Below are positions 34,083 through 42,834 of a stretch of 46,111 bases of DNA, piece after piece. The notes beneath the pieces are model-generated. The model saw only the letters and a list, made by a program, of their open reading frames with translations, had not been told where the DNA came from and made no database searches. Positions within the stretch are counted from its first letter, which is position 1. The number at the start of each line of letters is the position of its first letter. The stretch covers positions 1 through 46,111 of the forward strand of contig CAWAYV010000043.1 in assembly GCA_963786295.1 (NCBI GenBank). Direction: 5' to 3'. Both the position numbers and the translations under genes were made by a program. Origin of the DNA: JACCZX01 sp963786295 (lineage in GTDB: Bacteria > Pseudomonadota > Gammaproteobacteria > Burkholderiales > Burkholderiaceae_F).

Positions 34083-35003
34083 ATGGAGCTGTATCAACTA
34101 CGAACATTTGCGACCGTTGCCGAAGAGCGCCATTTGACGCGCGCCGCCGAGCGCCTTCATTTGAGCCAGCCTGCGGTCAGCGGCCACCTGAAGGCGCTGG
34201 AGGGCGAGCTCGGCGTGCGGCTCTTTGATCGCGCACCGACCGGAATGCAGCTGACCTCCGCCGGCGGCGAGTTGCTGGAACACGCACGCCGCGTGTTGAG
34301 TGCGGCCGATGACGTGAAGCGAGTCGCGCAACAGATGCAGGGCGATATTGCCGGGATGCTGCGCGTCGGCACGGTGGCCGATCCGGAATCGAATCGACTA
34401 GGCGACCTGCTTGCGCTCGCGCGCGATACGCATCCGCGCTTGAAGCTCGAGTTACATCATGCGATGTCGGGTGCTGCGCTCGCGGAAGTCCAAAGTGGCG
34501 AGCTCGATGCAAGCTTTTTCTTCGGAGATGCGGTAGGTGCGGAGTTTTTCGCGCTGCCGTTGCGGCGTCTGATTTATCGGGTGGCCGCACCGGCCGCGTG
34601 GGCCGATCGCGTCGATGGTGCGCAATGGGACGAGATCAGCCGGCTGCCGTGGATCGGGACGCCCAATATCAGCACGCACACGCGGCTCGTCGGTGATCTG
34701 TTTGCGCAGCGGTCGTTGCCGCCGCCAAGCGCATCGGTCCAGGCCGACGACGAAAAGGTGATCACCAATCTGGTCGTGTCCGGTCTCGGAGTTGCGTTGG
34801 TGCGAGACGACATCGCACGCAAGCTCGAGCGCGCGGGTGACGTGGTGATCTGGACACGCGCCGCCATCGACACTGAACTGTGGTTTGTTTGCGCGGCCGA
34901 TCGCGCGGACGAGCCGATCATCGCCGCGCTGCTCGATATCGTGCGCAAGACGTGGAAGCTCGACGCGCCCATCGATGAAACGATGGAAGCTGCTTCGGCG
35001 TAG
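34083..35003 (+). CDS. LysR-family transcriptional regulator
   Basis: Start set at the ATG at 34083 (MELYQLRTFATVAEERHLTR), which has a GGGGA 4-8 nt upstream; a start seven codons earlier is less likely. 306 residues. Winged-helix HTH with AAERLHLSQPAVSGHLKALE and the LFDRAPTGMQLTSAG wing; effector domain from ~90 (MLRVGTVADPESNRLGDLLA), with VSGLGVALVRDDIARKLERA near the end. No subgroup or inducer recognised. Convergent with the outer-membrane channel gene (gap 5 nt). Confidence 0.92.
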   Translation: MELYQLRTFATVAEERHLTRAAERLHLSQPAVSGHLKALEGELGVRLFDRAPTGMQLTSAGGELLEHARRVLSAADDVKRVAQQMQGDIAGMLRVGTVADPESNRLGDLLALARDTHPRLKLELHHAMSGAALAEVQSGELDASFFFGDAVGAEFFALPLRRLIYRVAAPAAWADRVDGAQWDEISRLPWIGTPNISTHTRLVGDLFAQRSLPPPSASVQADDEKVITNLVVSGLGVALVRDDIARKLERAGDVVIWTRAAIDTELWFVCAADRADEPIIAALLDIVRKTWKLDAPIDETMEAASA

Positions 35004-35008
35004 ATCGT

Positions 35009-36430
35009 TCAGCGCGCTGGTGGCGGCGACGACGCCTGCGCGAATGCCTCCGGCGACCAGCCGCCGCCGATCGCCTTGTACAGATCCACCAACGCCACCT
35101 GGCGCTCGCGCAGCGCCAGTACGCGCTGCCGCTCGGCTTCCAGCAGGTTGCGCTGGGTATCCAGCACGTCGATGTAGGTGACGTAGCCGCCTCGGTAGCG
35201 CAGTTCGGCCAGTGCGAAGGCCTGTGCGAACAGCGCGCGCCGTTCACTCTGCGCGACGAAACTATCTCGCGCGCTGCTATGCGCGACCAGCGCGTCGTGC
35301 GCGTCACGAAAGGCCGATTGCACGGTCTGCACGTACTGCAGCTCGAGCTGCTGCTGGCGCGCCGTGGCGCCATCGACCTGCGCCGAAATCCGCCCTCCGG
35401 TAAAGATGGGCTGCAGTAGACGCCCAGCGATCGACCAGATGACAGCCGGGCCGGAGAAGAGGTTCGACAAGTCCGAGCTCTCGCTGCCGTAGAAGCCGGT
35501 CAGCAGCAGCGATGGGAAGTACTGGGCGCGCGCTTCGGCCACGCGGGCGCTCGCGGACGCGAGTTGCGCCTCGGACTGCCTGATGTCGGGCCGCCGCGCC
35601 AGCACGTCCGACGGCAGCCCGACCGGCACCTCGGGCACTATCGCTGCTTGCACGAGGTCCGCGCGCGCGATCACCGGCGTGAACACGGCGCGCGCGCTGC
35701 GGCCCGCGAGAGTGGCGAGCGCGGCTTCGGTTACCCCCCGCGCGCGCTGCAGCGGCGGAACCGAAGCTGCCACGCTGGCGCGTTCGGCCTGCGCCAGTTT
35801 GAGGTCGTACTCGCTGATCAGGCCGGCGTCGTAGCGCTGGCGCTGCAGCCCGACGGCGTCGTCGCGCGTCACCAGCGTGTCGCGCGAGATCTGCAACTCG
35901 GCATCGAGTGCCAGCAGCGTGAAATATGTCGTGGCAACCTGCGCCGCCAGCACCGTGCGCACGGCCTCGGTGTTGTAACGCGTGGCCAGCAGAGTCGAGT
36001 CGGCGGCACTGACACCGGCCGCTACGCGTCCTGACAGATCGACTTCGTATGAGGCCTGCAGACCCACCCCGTAGGTGTTGGTGTACAGCGGTCCCGGGAA
36101 TGAGAAGTCGGTGGCATTGCTGCGTCGTGAGCGGTCCGCATTGGCGTAGGCATCGACCGTCGGGTAGAGAAACGATCGGGCTACACCGAGGCCGGCCCTC
36201 GCCTCCTCGATGCGCGCCATCGCGACTCTCAGATCGAGATTGGCAGCGAACGCTTCCTCAATCAAGGCGTTCAGTTGCGGATCGTTGAACTGAGTCCACC
36301 AACGTTCGACGTCCGGAAGACTCTGCACGGTCGTTTCCGGAAGCTCGACCGGCGGCAGTTTGGTTTCGATCGTCCTGCACGCGGCAAGCGACACGATGGT
36401 TGCGGCAACAAGAACCGTGAGACCTCTCAT
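35009..36430 (-). CDS. RND efflux outer-membrane lipoprotein (OprM/NodT family)
   Basis: 473 residues from the ATG at 36430, which shares a base with the pump stop. Signal and lipobox MRGLTVLVAATIVSLAAC. Two TolC-like halves: RWWTQFNDPQLNALIEEAFA with NLDLRVAMARIEEARAGLG, and PVGLPSDVLARRPDIRQSEA with ASARVAEARAQYFPSLLLTG; both are signature repeats of the family. The C-terminus is Pro/Ala-rich. It forms the outer-membrane tunnel for the adjacent pump and adaptor. Confidence 0.94.
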   Translation of the reverse strand: MRGLTVLVAATIVSLAACRTIETKLPPVELPETTVQSLPDVERWWTQFNDPQLNALIEEAFAANLDLRVAMARIEEARAGLGVARSFLYPTVDAYANADRSRRSNATDFSFPGPLYTNTYGVGLQASYEVDLSGRVAAGVSAADSTLLATRYNTEAVRTVLAAQVATTYFTLLALDAELQISRDTLVTRDDAVGLQRQRYDAGLISEYDLKLAQAERASVAASVPPLQRARGVTEAALATLAGRSARAVFTPVIARADLVQAAIVPEVPVGLPSDVLARRPDIRQSEAQLASASARVAEARAQYFPSLLLTGFYGSESSDLSNLFSGPAVIWSIAGRLLQPIFTGGRISAQVDGATARQQQLELQYVQTVQSAFRDAHDALVAHSSARDSFVAQSERRALFAQAFALAELRYRGGYVTYIDVLDTQRNLLEAERQRVLALRERQVALVDLYKAIGGGWSPEAFAQASSPPPAR

Positions 36431-39400
36431 CACTCGCCCCCCTCGTGTGCCGGAGTCGTCGTAATCGTCTTACCCTTGCCCACGTGGACGTGCGTTGCCG
36501 CTTCGGCAGCAAGCTGTCGGTGACGCTCTGCGCTGCGCCGTTCGCCTTCGGCGACCTCGTCGCGCAGTTGCTGCTCTGAACGCTCTTCGCGAACTTTGCG
36601 CTCGGTGATCAGCTTGAAGAAAAATGGCACAAAGAAGATCGCGAGGAAGGTTGCGGCCAACATGCCACCCATCACGCCGGTACCGGCCGACACGCGCGCG
36701 CCCGCGCCGGCGCCGGTGGAAAACGCAAGCGGAACGACGCCGAGAATGAACGCCAGCGAAGTCATGATGATCGGACGGAATCGCAACCGCGCAGCCTCGA
36801 TCGCCGCCGCCGAGCTCGAATACCCTTCAGCGCGTTTCAGCGATGCAAATTCGACGATCAGGATCGCGTTCTTTGCCGCAAGCCCCAGCAGCGTCACCAG
36901 ACCGATCTGGAAATAGACGTCGTTGGTCAGAGGATGGCCGCCGAAGATCGGTACCAGCAGATTGTGAATCCAGATCCCCGCGAGTGCACCAAAGGTCCCG
37001 AACGGCATTGCCATCAGTACTGAGAATGGCAACGACCACTTCTCGTACTGAGCCGCGAGAATCAAGAACACCATGGCCACCGCTAAGCCAAGCGCTATCC
37101 CGGCGGTTCCTGCGGAGCGTTTCTCCTGGAACGACACACCGCCCCAGTCGAAACTGAAATCGGACGGCAACACCTCGCGCGCGATCTTTTCAACACGTGC
37201 GATCGCCTGGCCCGAGCTCACGCCCGGCGCACCCTGGCCGAGAATTTTCACGGCGGGCAAATTGTTGAAGCGATCGAGCGAATCAGGGCCAGATACGAAC
37301 TTGATCGTCGCCAACGACGACAGCGGAATCATTTCGTTCTTCGCCGAGCGCACCCACATGCCGCCAACGGTGTCGGGTCGATTGCGGTATTGCGGCTCGG
37401 CGCTCATGATTACTTGCCAGGTGCGGCCGTACTTGTTGAAGTCGTTGACGTAGAAACTGCCAAGCGTCGCGCTGAGCGTGTTAAAGACATCGTCGATCGG
37501 AACGCCGAGCGACTTGGCCTTGTCGCGGTCGACGTCGACATACAGCTGCGGCACATTGGCGCGCCACAGTGTCTGGGCGCCGCCCAACTGCGGGTCCGAA
37601 TTCAAGGCGCCGAGAAACTGCTGCAGCACTTCCTGAGTCTTGGCGGGGCCGCCTTCGCCGCGGTTCTGCAGATAGAGCTCGTAACCGCCCGCGGTGCCGA
37701 GGCCGAATATCGCAGGCGGCGCAAACGCAAGTACCAGCGCCTCTTTGATGTGGCCGGTTTTCATGAAGAACTCACCGACCAGCTGTGGCGTTTCAATACC
37801 CTTGCGCTCGCTCCACGGTATCTGGGCGGCGAACAGCGTCGCCGCGTTATTGCGAAAGCCGCCACCGAGAAAATCGAGGCCGGTGAATGCGACCACATCC
37901 TGATTGGCTGGGTTGTCTTTCAGGATGCGAGCGACCTCATCGACCACCTTGTCGGTGCGCTGAAGACTTGATCCGTCGGGCAAGATCACGGCCACGATGA
38001 AGTAACCTTGGTCTTCGTCCGGCACGAGAGAGCTGGGAGTGAAGCGCCAAAGCGCGGCTGCGACAGCGACCATGATGCCGAACAGCGCCAGTGCGAGCGC
38101 ACCGCGCCGGATCATCCAGATCACGCCGCTGGTATAGCGCCGCGTCACGTTCGCAAACCAGTTGTTGAATGCGTTGAAGAAGCGCCCTGGATTCTTGTGC
38201 TCGCGCTTCAAAATCATCACGCACAAGGCCGGCGTCAGCGTCAACGCGACGATGCCCGAGATCCCTACTGCGATCGAGATCGTGATCGCAAACTGACGAT
38301 ACAGCTCGCCGGTCAACCCGCCGAGGAAGGCGATCGGAACAAACACCGAAATCAGCACCAGCACGATCGCGATGATCGGGCTCGTCACCTCTTCCATCGC
38401 GATGATGGCCGCTTCGCGCGCGTTGAGCTTCTCCTCGTGCATGATCCGCTCGACGTTTTCGAGCACGACGATTGCGTCGTCGACCACAATGCCGATCGCG
38501 AGCACCATGCCGAATAAACTCAGCGTGTTGATCGAGTAGCCGAGCATCAGCAGGCCGGCGAAGGTGCCGATCAGCGACACCGGCACTGCAATCACCGGGA
38601 TCAAGGTCGCGCGCCAGTTCTGCAGGAACAGATAGACGACCAGGAACACCAGCACGACTGCGATTGATAGCGTCAACACGACTTCGTGAATCGACACCTC
38701 GACGAATCGCGTCGTGTCGTACGGGATCGAGTACGCAAGCCCTTCCGGAAAACGCTTCGCGAGCTGATCAGCCGTCCGCTTGACGGTGCCGGCGACCTCC
38801 AGCGCGTTGGCGCCCGGTTGCAGAAAAATACCGACCAACGTCGCCTGCTTGCCGTTTACGCGGCCGATGAAGTCGTAGTCCTTGCTGCCAAGCTCGACCC
38901 GTGCGACGTCTCTCAAACGCACTGCCGCTGCGTCGCCATTGGAGCGGATGATGATGTTTTCGAACTCCTTCGGATCCGCCAGCCGCCCCTTGCGAAGTCA
39001 CTGTGAAGACGAGCTCCTGATTGCCGCTATAGGGCGCCTGACCGACTTTGCCTGCGGCAAACTGTGCGTTCTGTTCGTTGATCGCGCTGATCACATCGGA
39101 GGTCGTCAACTTCAACTGAGCCAACCGGTCCGGCCGCATCCAGATGCGCATCGCATAGTCTTTGGCGCCGAAGATCTGCACGTTGGTCGTGCCGGGCAGC
39201 CGCTTCAGCTCGTCCAGCACATTCAACGTCACATAATTCGACGTAAACAAATCGTTGAACCGATCGTCGGGCGAATAGAAAGCCAGCACCTGCAGGAACG
39301 CCGACGATCCTTTTTCGACCGTTACGCCCTGGCGCCGCACTTCCTCCGGCAGACGCGCTTCGGCCTGCTTGACCCGGTTGTTGACGTTCAGCGCCGCTTG

Positions 39401-39706
39401 ATCGGCGTCGGCGCCGATCTCGAACGTCACCTGAATTTCCACAACGCCGTTGGATGACGAGTTGCTGTACATGTACAGCATGTGCTCGATACCGGTGATC
39501 GCGTTTTCGATCGGCGACGCCACCGTCTGTTCGATGACGGTGGCGGAAGCGCCCGGATAAACCGCGCGCACGGTGACCACCGGCGGTGCGATCTCTGGAT
39601 ACTGCGCGATCGGCAGCACGCGCATCGCCGCCAATCCTGCGATCACGATAAAGGTCGACAGCACTACCGCAAAGATCGGGCGGTCAATAAAGAAACGCGA
39701 GAACAT
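36430..39706 (-). CDS. RND multidrug efflux pump (AcrB/MexB type), one frameshift
   Basis: Starts MFSRFFIDRPIFAVVLSTFI at 39706. One slip near 38990: CAAGGGGCGG has four G where three restore the frame; before it the reading is ELVFTVTSQG and after it RLADPKEFENIIIRSNGD. The remainder is open to 36430. HAE-1 features: the proton-relay Asp pair in GMVLAIGIVVDDAIVVLENV, the Lys in LVTLLGLAAKNAILIVEFAS, 12 membrane helices, two large periplasmic loops, and FRPIIMTSLAFILGVVPLAF. Restored length ~1091 residues, slightly long because of a charged C-terminal tail rich in Glu/Arg/His. Middle gene of the efflux operon. Confidence 0.93.
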
Positions 39707-39777
39707 GATGTGACCTCTCCGTGATCAGGTGATCGGTACTCAGGTGCGGAGTCGTGCCGCGCAAGCGGCCGCCGTCG

Positions 39778-41091
39778 CTATTTCTTTGCCTCGGCTTTCT
39801 TCACCGCGCCTTTGCCGCCTTTTCCAGCGTCTGGCGGCGCACCTTTGCCATCGGCTCCGGGCGGCGGCCCGAGCATGATGGGTGTTCCACCGGGAATCGG
39901 GAATATCTTGGCGGTACCTTCGACGATGACCATGTCGCCTGGCTTCAAACCCGATTCGATAATCCACTGCTGCTGCCCTTCAAATTCGACCCAATCACCA
40001 ACGGTCACCGGGCGCGGCAATGCAACGTCCTTACCATCCTGCGATTTACCCGTGACGTATACGAACTTGCCTTGCGGCCCATCCAGCACCGCGCGCTGCG
40101 GGAGCACGATGGCGTTCGGACGTGTGGCGCCTTCGAGCACGACACGTACGAACTGTCCTGGCAGCAATCCGTGATCGGGATTCGGAATATGCGCCTGCGC
40201 ATCAAACGACCCGGTGCCCGGGTTAATGCGCGTGTCGACAAAACCGAGCTTGCCGGCACGTGGATAAGTGCTGCCGTCGGACAACTTCACAGAGACCGCA
40301 TAGCCGTTTCTAGCGCCCTTTTCCGCGCTCGGTGCCGTGATCTTCCCTTCGGCGAGCAGCCGGTTCAGCCGCAGTTGCTCCTGCTCGGACACGCTGAAAT
40401 TGACATGTAATGGGTCGACCTGCGAAACCGTTGCCAGCAGACTGTCTTGCCCAGGAGACACCAACGAGCCTTCGGATTTTTGCGCGCGGCTTGCAAACCC
40501 AGCCACCGGTGAATTCACCGTCGTGTAGCCGAGGTTCAGTCGCGCTTCCGTCAAGCGCGCCTGCGCTTGCTTTATTGCGGCCGCTCCAGTTTCTTCATTC
40601 GAAACCGCTTCGTCGTATTCACGACGGCTCAATGCATTGCTGTCGGCCAGTGGTTTGACGCGATCGAAGTTGCGCTTGGCTTGTGCGTACTGCGCTTGCG
40701 CGCGCGCGAGATCGGCCTCGGCCGCTTGTACTTGCGCGGCGTACGGCCGCGGGTCGATGACGAACAACAATTGGCCGGCCTTCACAAGGCCGCCCTCTTG
40801 ATACGTGCGGCGCTCGAGAACGCCCTGAACCCGCGCTCGCACCTCTGCCTCTTTCGAGCCAGCGGTCTGACCGACATACTCGAACCGAACCGGAACAGTC
40901 GCGGTCTTGACTTCCTGCACGCTGACAGGCGCCGGCGGGAACATACTCTTGCCTGCCTTTTCATCACCTTTAGCGTTGCATGCGACCAATATGAATGCCG
41001 TAGCGATAAGGCTTGCCGCGAGAGTGAATGCTCGCAACCAACCAAATCTGCGCTCGGAAATCTCAAGCCGCGTAGCGGCGTTTCGGTCCAT
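39778..41091 (-). CDS. RND efflux periplasmic adaptor lipoprotein (AcrA/MexA type)
   Basis: Start at the ATG at 41091 (MDRNAATRLEISERRFGWLR) with GAGGAG just upstream; the longer frame enters the operator region. 437 residues. Lipobox AFILVAC near residue 38. Lipoyl halves and hairpin: VEVRARVQGVLERRTYQEGG as EAEVRARVQGVLERRTYQEG, LLFVIDPRPYAAQVQAAEAD, coiled coil with SNALSRREYDEAVSNEET, LGYTTVNSPVAGFASRAQKS, then the beta-barrel. An unusual Gly/Pro/Lys-rich tail (GPPPGADGKGAPPDAGKGGK) ends the protein. First gene of the operon and divergent from the TetR regulator. Confidence 0.94.
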   Translation of the reverse strand: MDRNAATRLEISERRFGWLRAFTLAASLIATAFILVACNAKGDEKAGKSMFPPAPVSVQEVKTATVPVRFEYVGQTAGSKEAEVRARVQGVLERRTYQEGGLVKAGQLLFVIDPRPYAAQVQAAEADLARAQAQYAQAKRNFDRVKPLADSNALSRREYDEAVSNEETGAAAIKQAQARLTEARLNLGYTTVNSPVAGFASRAQKSEGSLVSPGQDSLLATVSQVDPLHVNFSVSEQEQLRLNRLLAEGKITAPSAEKGARNGYAVSVKLSDGSTYPRAGKLGFVDTRINPGTGSFDAQAHIPNPDHGLLPGQFVRVVLEGATRPNAIVLPQRAVLDGPQGKFVYVTGKSQDGKDVALPRPVTVGDWVEFEGQQQWIIESGLKPGDMVIVEGTAKIFPIPGGTPIMLGPPPGADGKGAPPDAGKGGKGAVKKAEAKK

Positions 41092-41144
41092 GGGTCTCCT
41101 CGACTCGCCCTTGTTCACGGGCGCTTGTGAAACGCGGCATAATA

Positions 41145-41168
41145 CATACATACGTGAATGTTTGTATG
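41145..41168. promoter_or_regulatory. AcrR-type operator between the efflux operon and its TetR regulator
   Basis: CATACATAC-GTGAAT-GTTTGTATG: nine-base arms matching at 8 of 9 positions around a six-base spacer. It resembles the recalled 24-bp E. coli AcrR site, including the central GTGAATGT. It lies in the 113-bp divergent gap of the adaptor and TetR genes. Binding is inferred. Confidence 0.7.
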
Positions 41169-41204
41169 TCACTGACATTTCAACATTGTTTCGAATGACA
41201 TCTG

Positions 41205-41858
41205 ATGGCCAGACGCACTAAAGAAGAGGCGCTCGCTACGCGCGAGCAATTGCTGGACGCGGCAGAGCAGGTCTTTCGCGAGCGAGGCGTCGGTCATGCG
41301 TCGCTGGCCGAGGTCGCCGATGCGGCGGGGGTGACGCGCGGCGCGGTTTATCACCATTTTGAGAGCAAGGTGGAGTTGTTCCAGGCATTGATGGCGCGCG
41401 CCGAAATGCCGATCGATACGGCGTTCGAGGATTTCGAGAATCAAGACATCGCCGATCCGCTCGCGCTGTTTCGTCAACAGGGTTTGCAGGCGCTCGACCA
41501 CCTGACCAGCTCCCGGCAGATTCAGAACATCTTTGAGATTCTGTATCTACGTTGTGAATACACGGACGAACTGGCACCCGTCGCCATGCAGCAAGTGCAG
41601 GATCGCTTCGAGTGTCTTGCCAAGTGCAAGGCGGTGCTTGATCAAGCAGTTGCGAAGGGCCAGTTGCCGGCAGATACCGATACCCACCTGGCCGCGCACG
41701 GTGCGTTCGCATTCGTCAGCGGGCTAATGCGTGACTGGGTTGAAGCGCCTGACACTTTTGACTTGAAGGCGGCCGCGCCGCAATTGATCGACACGTATAT
41801 CGCCGGCTTGCGCGCGAACCCGCCGCGGCGAATCGCCACTACAGAGCGTCTGCAATGA
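41205..41858 (+). CDS. TetR-family repressor of the RND efflux operon (AcrR/TtgR-like)
   Basis: 217 residues: MARRTKEEALATREQLLDAA, HTH AAGVTRGAVYHHFESKVEL, and the C-terminal domain of the AcrR/TtgR/MexR-like class (LFRQQGLQALDHLTSSRQIQ, then AFAFVSGLMRDWVEAPDTFD). Divergent from the adaptor gene across an AcrR-like palindrome, so it is very probably the local repressor, released by pump substrates. Its stop overlaps the start of the next gene (ATGA), so it is made together with the DedA-rhodanese protein. Confidence 0.92.
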   Translation: MARRTKEEALATREQLLDAAEQVFRERGVGHASLAEVADAAGVTRGAVYHHFESKVELFQALMARAEMPIDTAFEDFENQDIADPLALFRQQGLQALDHLTSSRQIQNIFEILYLRCEYTDELAPVAMQQVQDRFECLAKCKAVLDQAVAKGQLPADTDTHLAAHGAFAFVSGLMRDWVEAPDTFDLKAAAPQLIDTYIAGLRANPPRRIATTERLQ

Positions 41859-42802
41859 CCGAACCTTTTCTGGACGATCAAAGCGTTTACTGGGTTCTTT
41901 GGCTCAACACGCTGCTGCACGAGTTAGGCGTGCCAGTGCCGATGACGCCGACTGCGCTCGTCGCCGGCGCGCGCGCCGTTACGGGTACCTTGAGTCCGTT
42001 GTTGCTGATTGTGATGATCGTCGCCGGGATGGTGATCGGAAATGCGGCCTGGTTTGCTGCGGGTCGCCGTTACGGTTCCGCCGTGTTGAAGCTGTTGTGT
42101 CGCGTTTCGATCTCGCCCGACACTTGCGTCGCTCGCACCGAGGGGACGTTCGGACGCTGGGGTTGGTCCGCGCTCGTGATCGGACGCTTTTTACCCGGTG
42201 TGACGTTGGTCGCTCCACCACTCGCGGGCGCGCTTGGAATGAAGTGGAGCACGTTTCTCGCGCTGACGGTTGCAGGGTCTGCGCTCTTCGGTTTAGTCGT
42301 GGTTGGCGCGGGCATGTTGCTGTATGAACAAATCGATTTCGTGCTTCAACAACTCGTCATTTTCGGATGGGAAGCGGTCGGAATTCTTACGGTCCTGCTC
42401 GCGCTTTACATCGGATGGCGCTGGTGGCGCAGGCGCATCGCATTGGCGATCGGCGTACCGCGCATCGACGTGCAAGAGCTGCGCGCGTTGATTGACGCGG
42501 GCGAACCGATCGAGTTGATCGACGTTCGCGGACGTAATGCGAATCAGCTCGACCAGCGTCAAATTCCGGGCGCCGTGGTGATGCATCTCGATGAGATCGA
42601 AGCCGGCCGCTTCGTCGCGGCACGCGATCGGCAGATCATCGTGTACTGCTCCTGCCCAAATGAAGCGTCGGCCGCGAAAGCAGTGCAGCTGCTGCATAGG
42701 CATGGTTACTTGCGCGCTCGTCCGCTGCGCGGAGGGCTTGATGCTTGGATGGCTAGCGAGCGCCCTGACCGCAGCGCCGCACCAGCTCAAGTGAGTCTAT
42801 GA
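41855..42802 (+). CDS. DedA-family membrane protein fused to a rhodanese domain
   Basis: 315 residues. Residues ~1-205 are DedA/VTT: an N-terminal re-entrant segment with LLHELGVPVPMTPTALVAGA, GMVIGNAAWFAAGRRYGSAV, the conserved FGRWGWSALVIGRFLPGVTL (the 'R.iPg.R' position reads RFLPGVT) and several membrane helices ending GILTVLLALYIGWRWWRRR. Residues ~210-305 are a cytoplasmic rhodanese domain: ELIDVRGRNANQLDQRQIPG, and the active loop IIVYCSCPNEASAAKAV (Cys first of the loop), LRGGLDAWMA. DedA proteins help move undecaprenyl phosphate or phospholipids and maintain proton-motive force; rhodaneses move sulfane sulfur. Coupled by ATGA to the efflux repressor gene. Confidence 0.9.
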   Translation: MTEPFLDDQSVYWVLWLNTLLHELGVPVPMTPTALVAGARAVTGTLSPLLLIVMIVAGMVIGNAAWFAAGRRYGSAVLKLLCRVSISPDTCVARTEGTFGRWGWSALVIGRFLPGVTLVAPPLAGALGMKWSTFLALTVAGSALFGLVVVGAGMLLYEQIDFVLQQLVIFGWEAVGILTVLLALYIGWRWWRRRIALAIGVPRIDVQELRALIDAGEPIELIDVRGRNANQLDQRQIPGAVVMHLDEIEAGRFVAARDRQIIVYCSCPNEASAAKAVQLLHRHGYLRARPLRGGLDAWMASERPDRSAAPAQVSL

Positions 42803-42834
42803 TTTTCGCCTAGGCTGCCCTGGGCGAGAAACGC

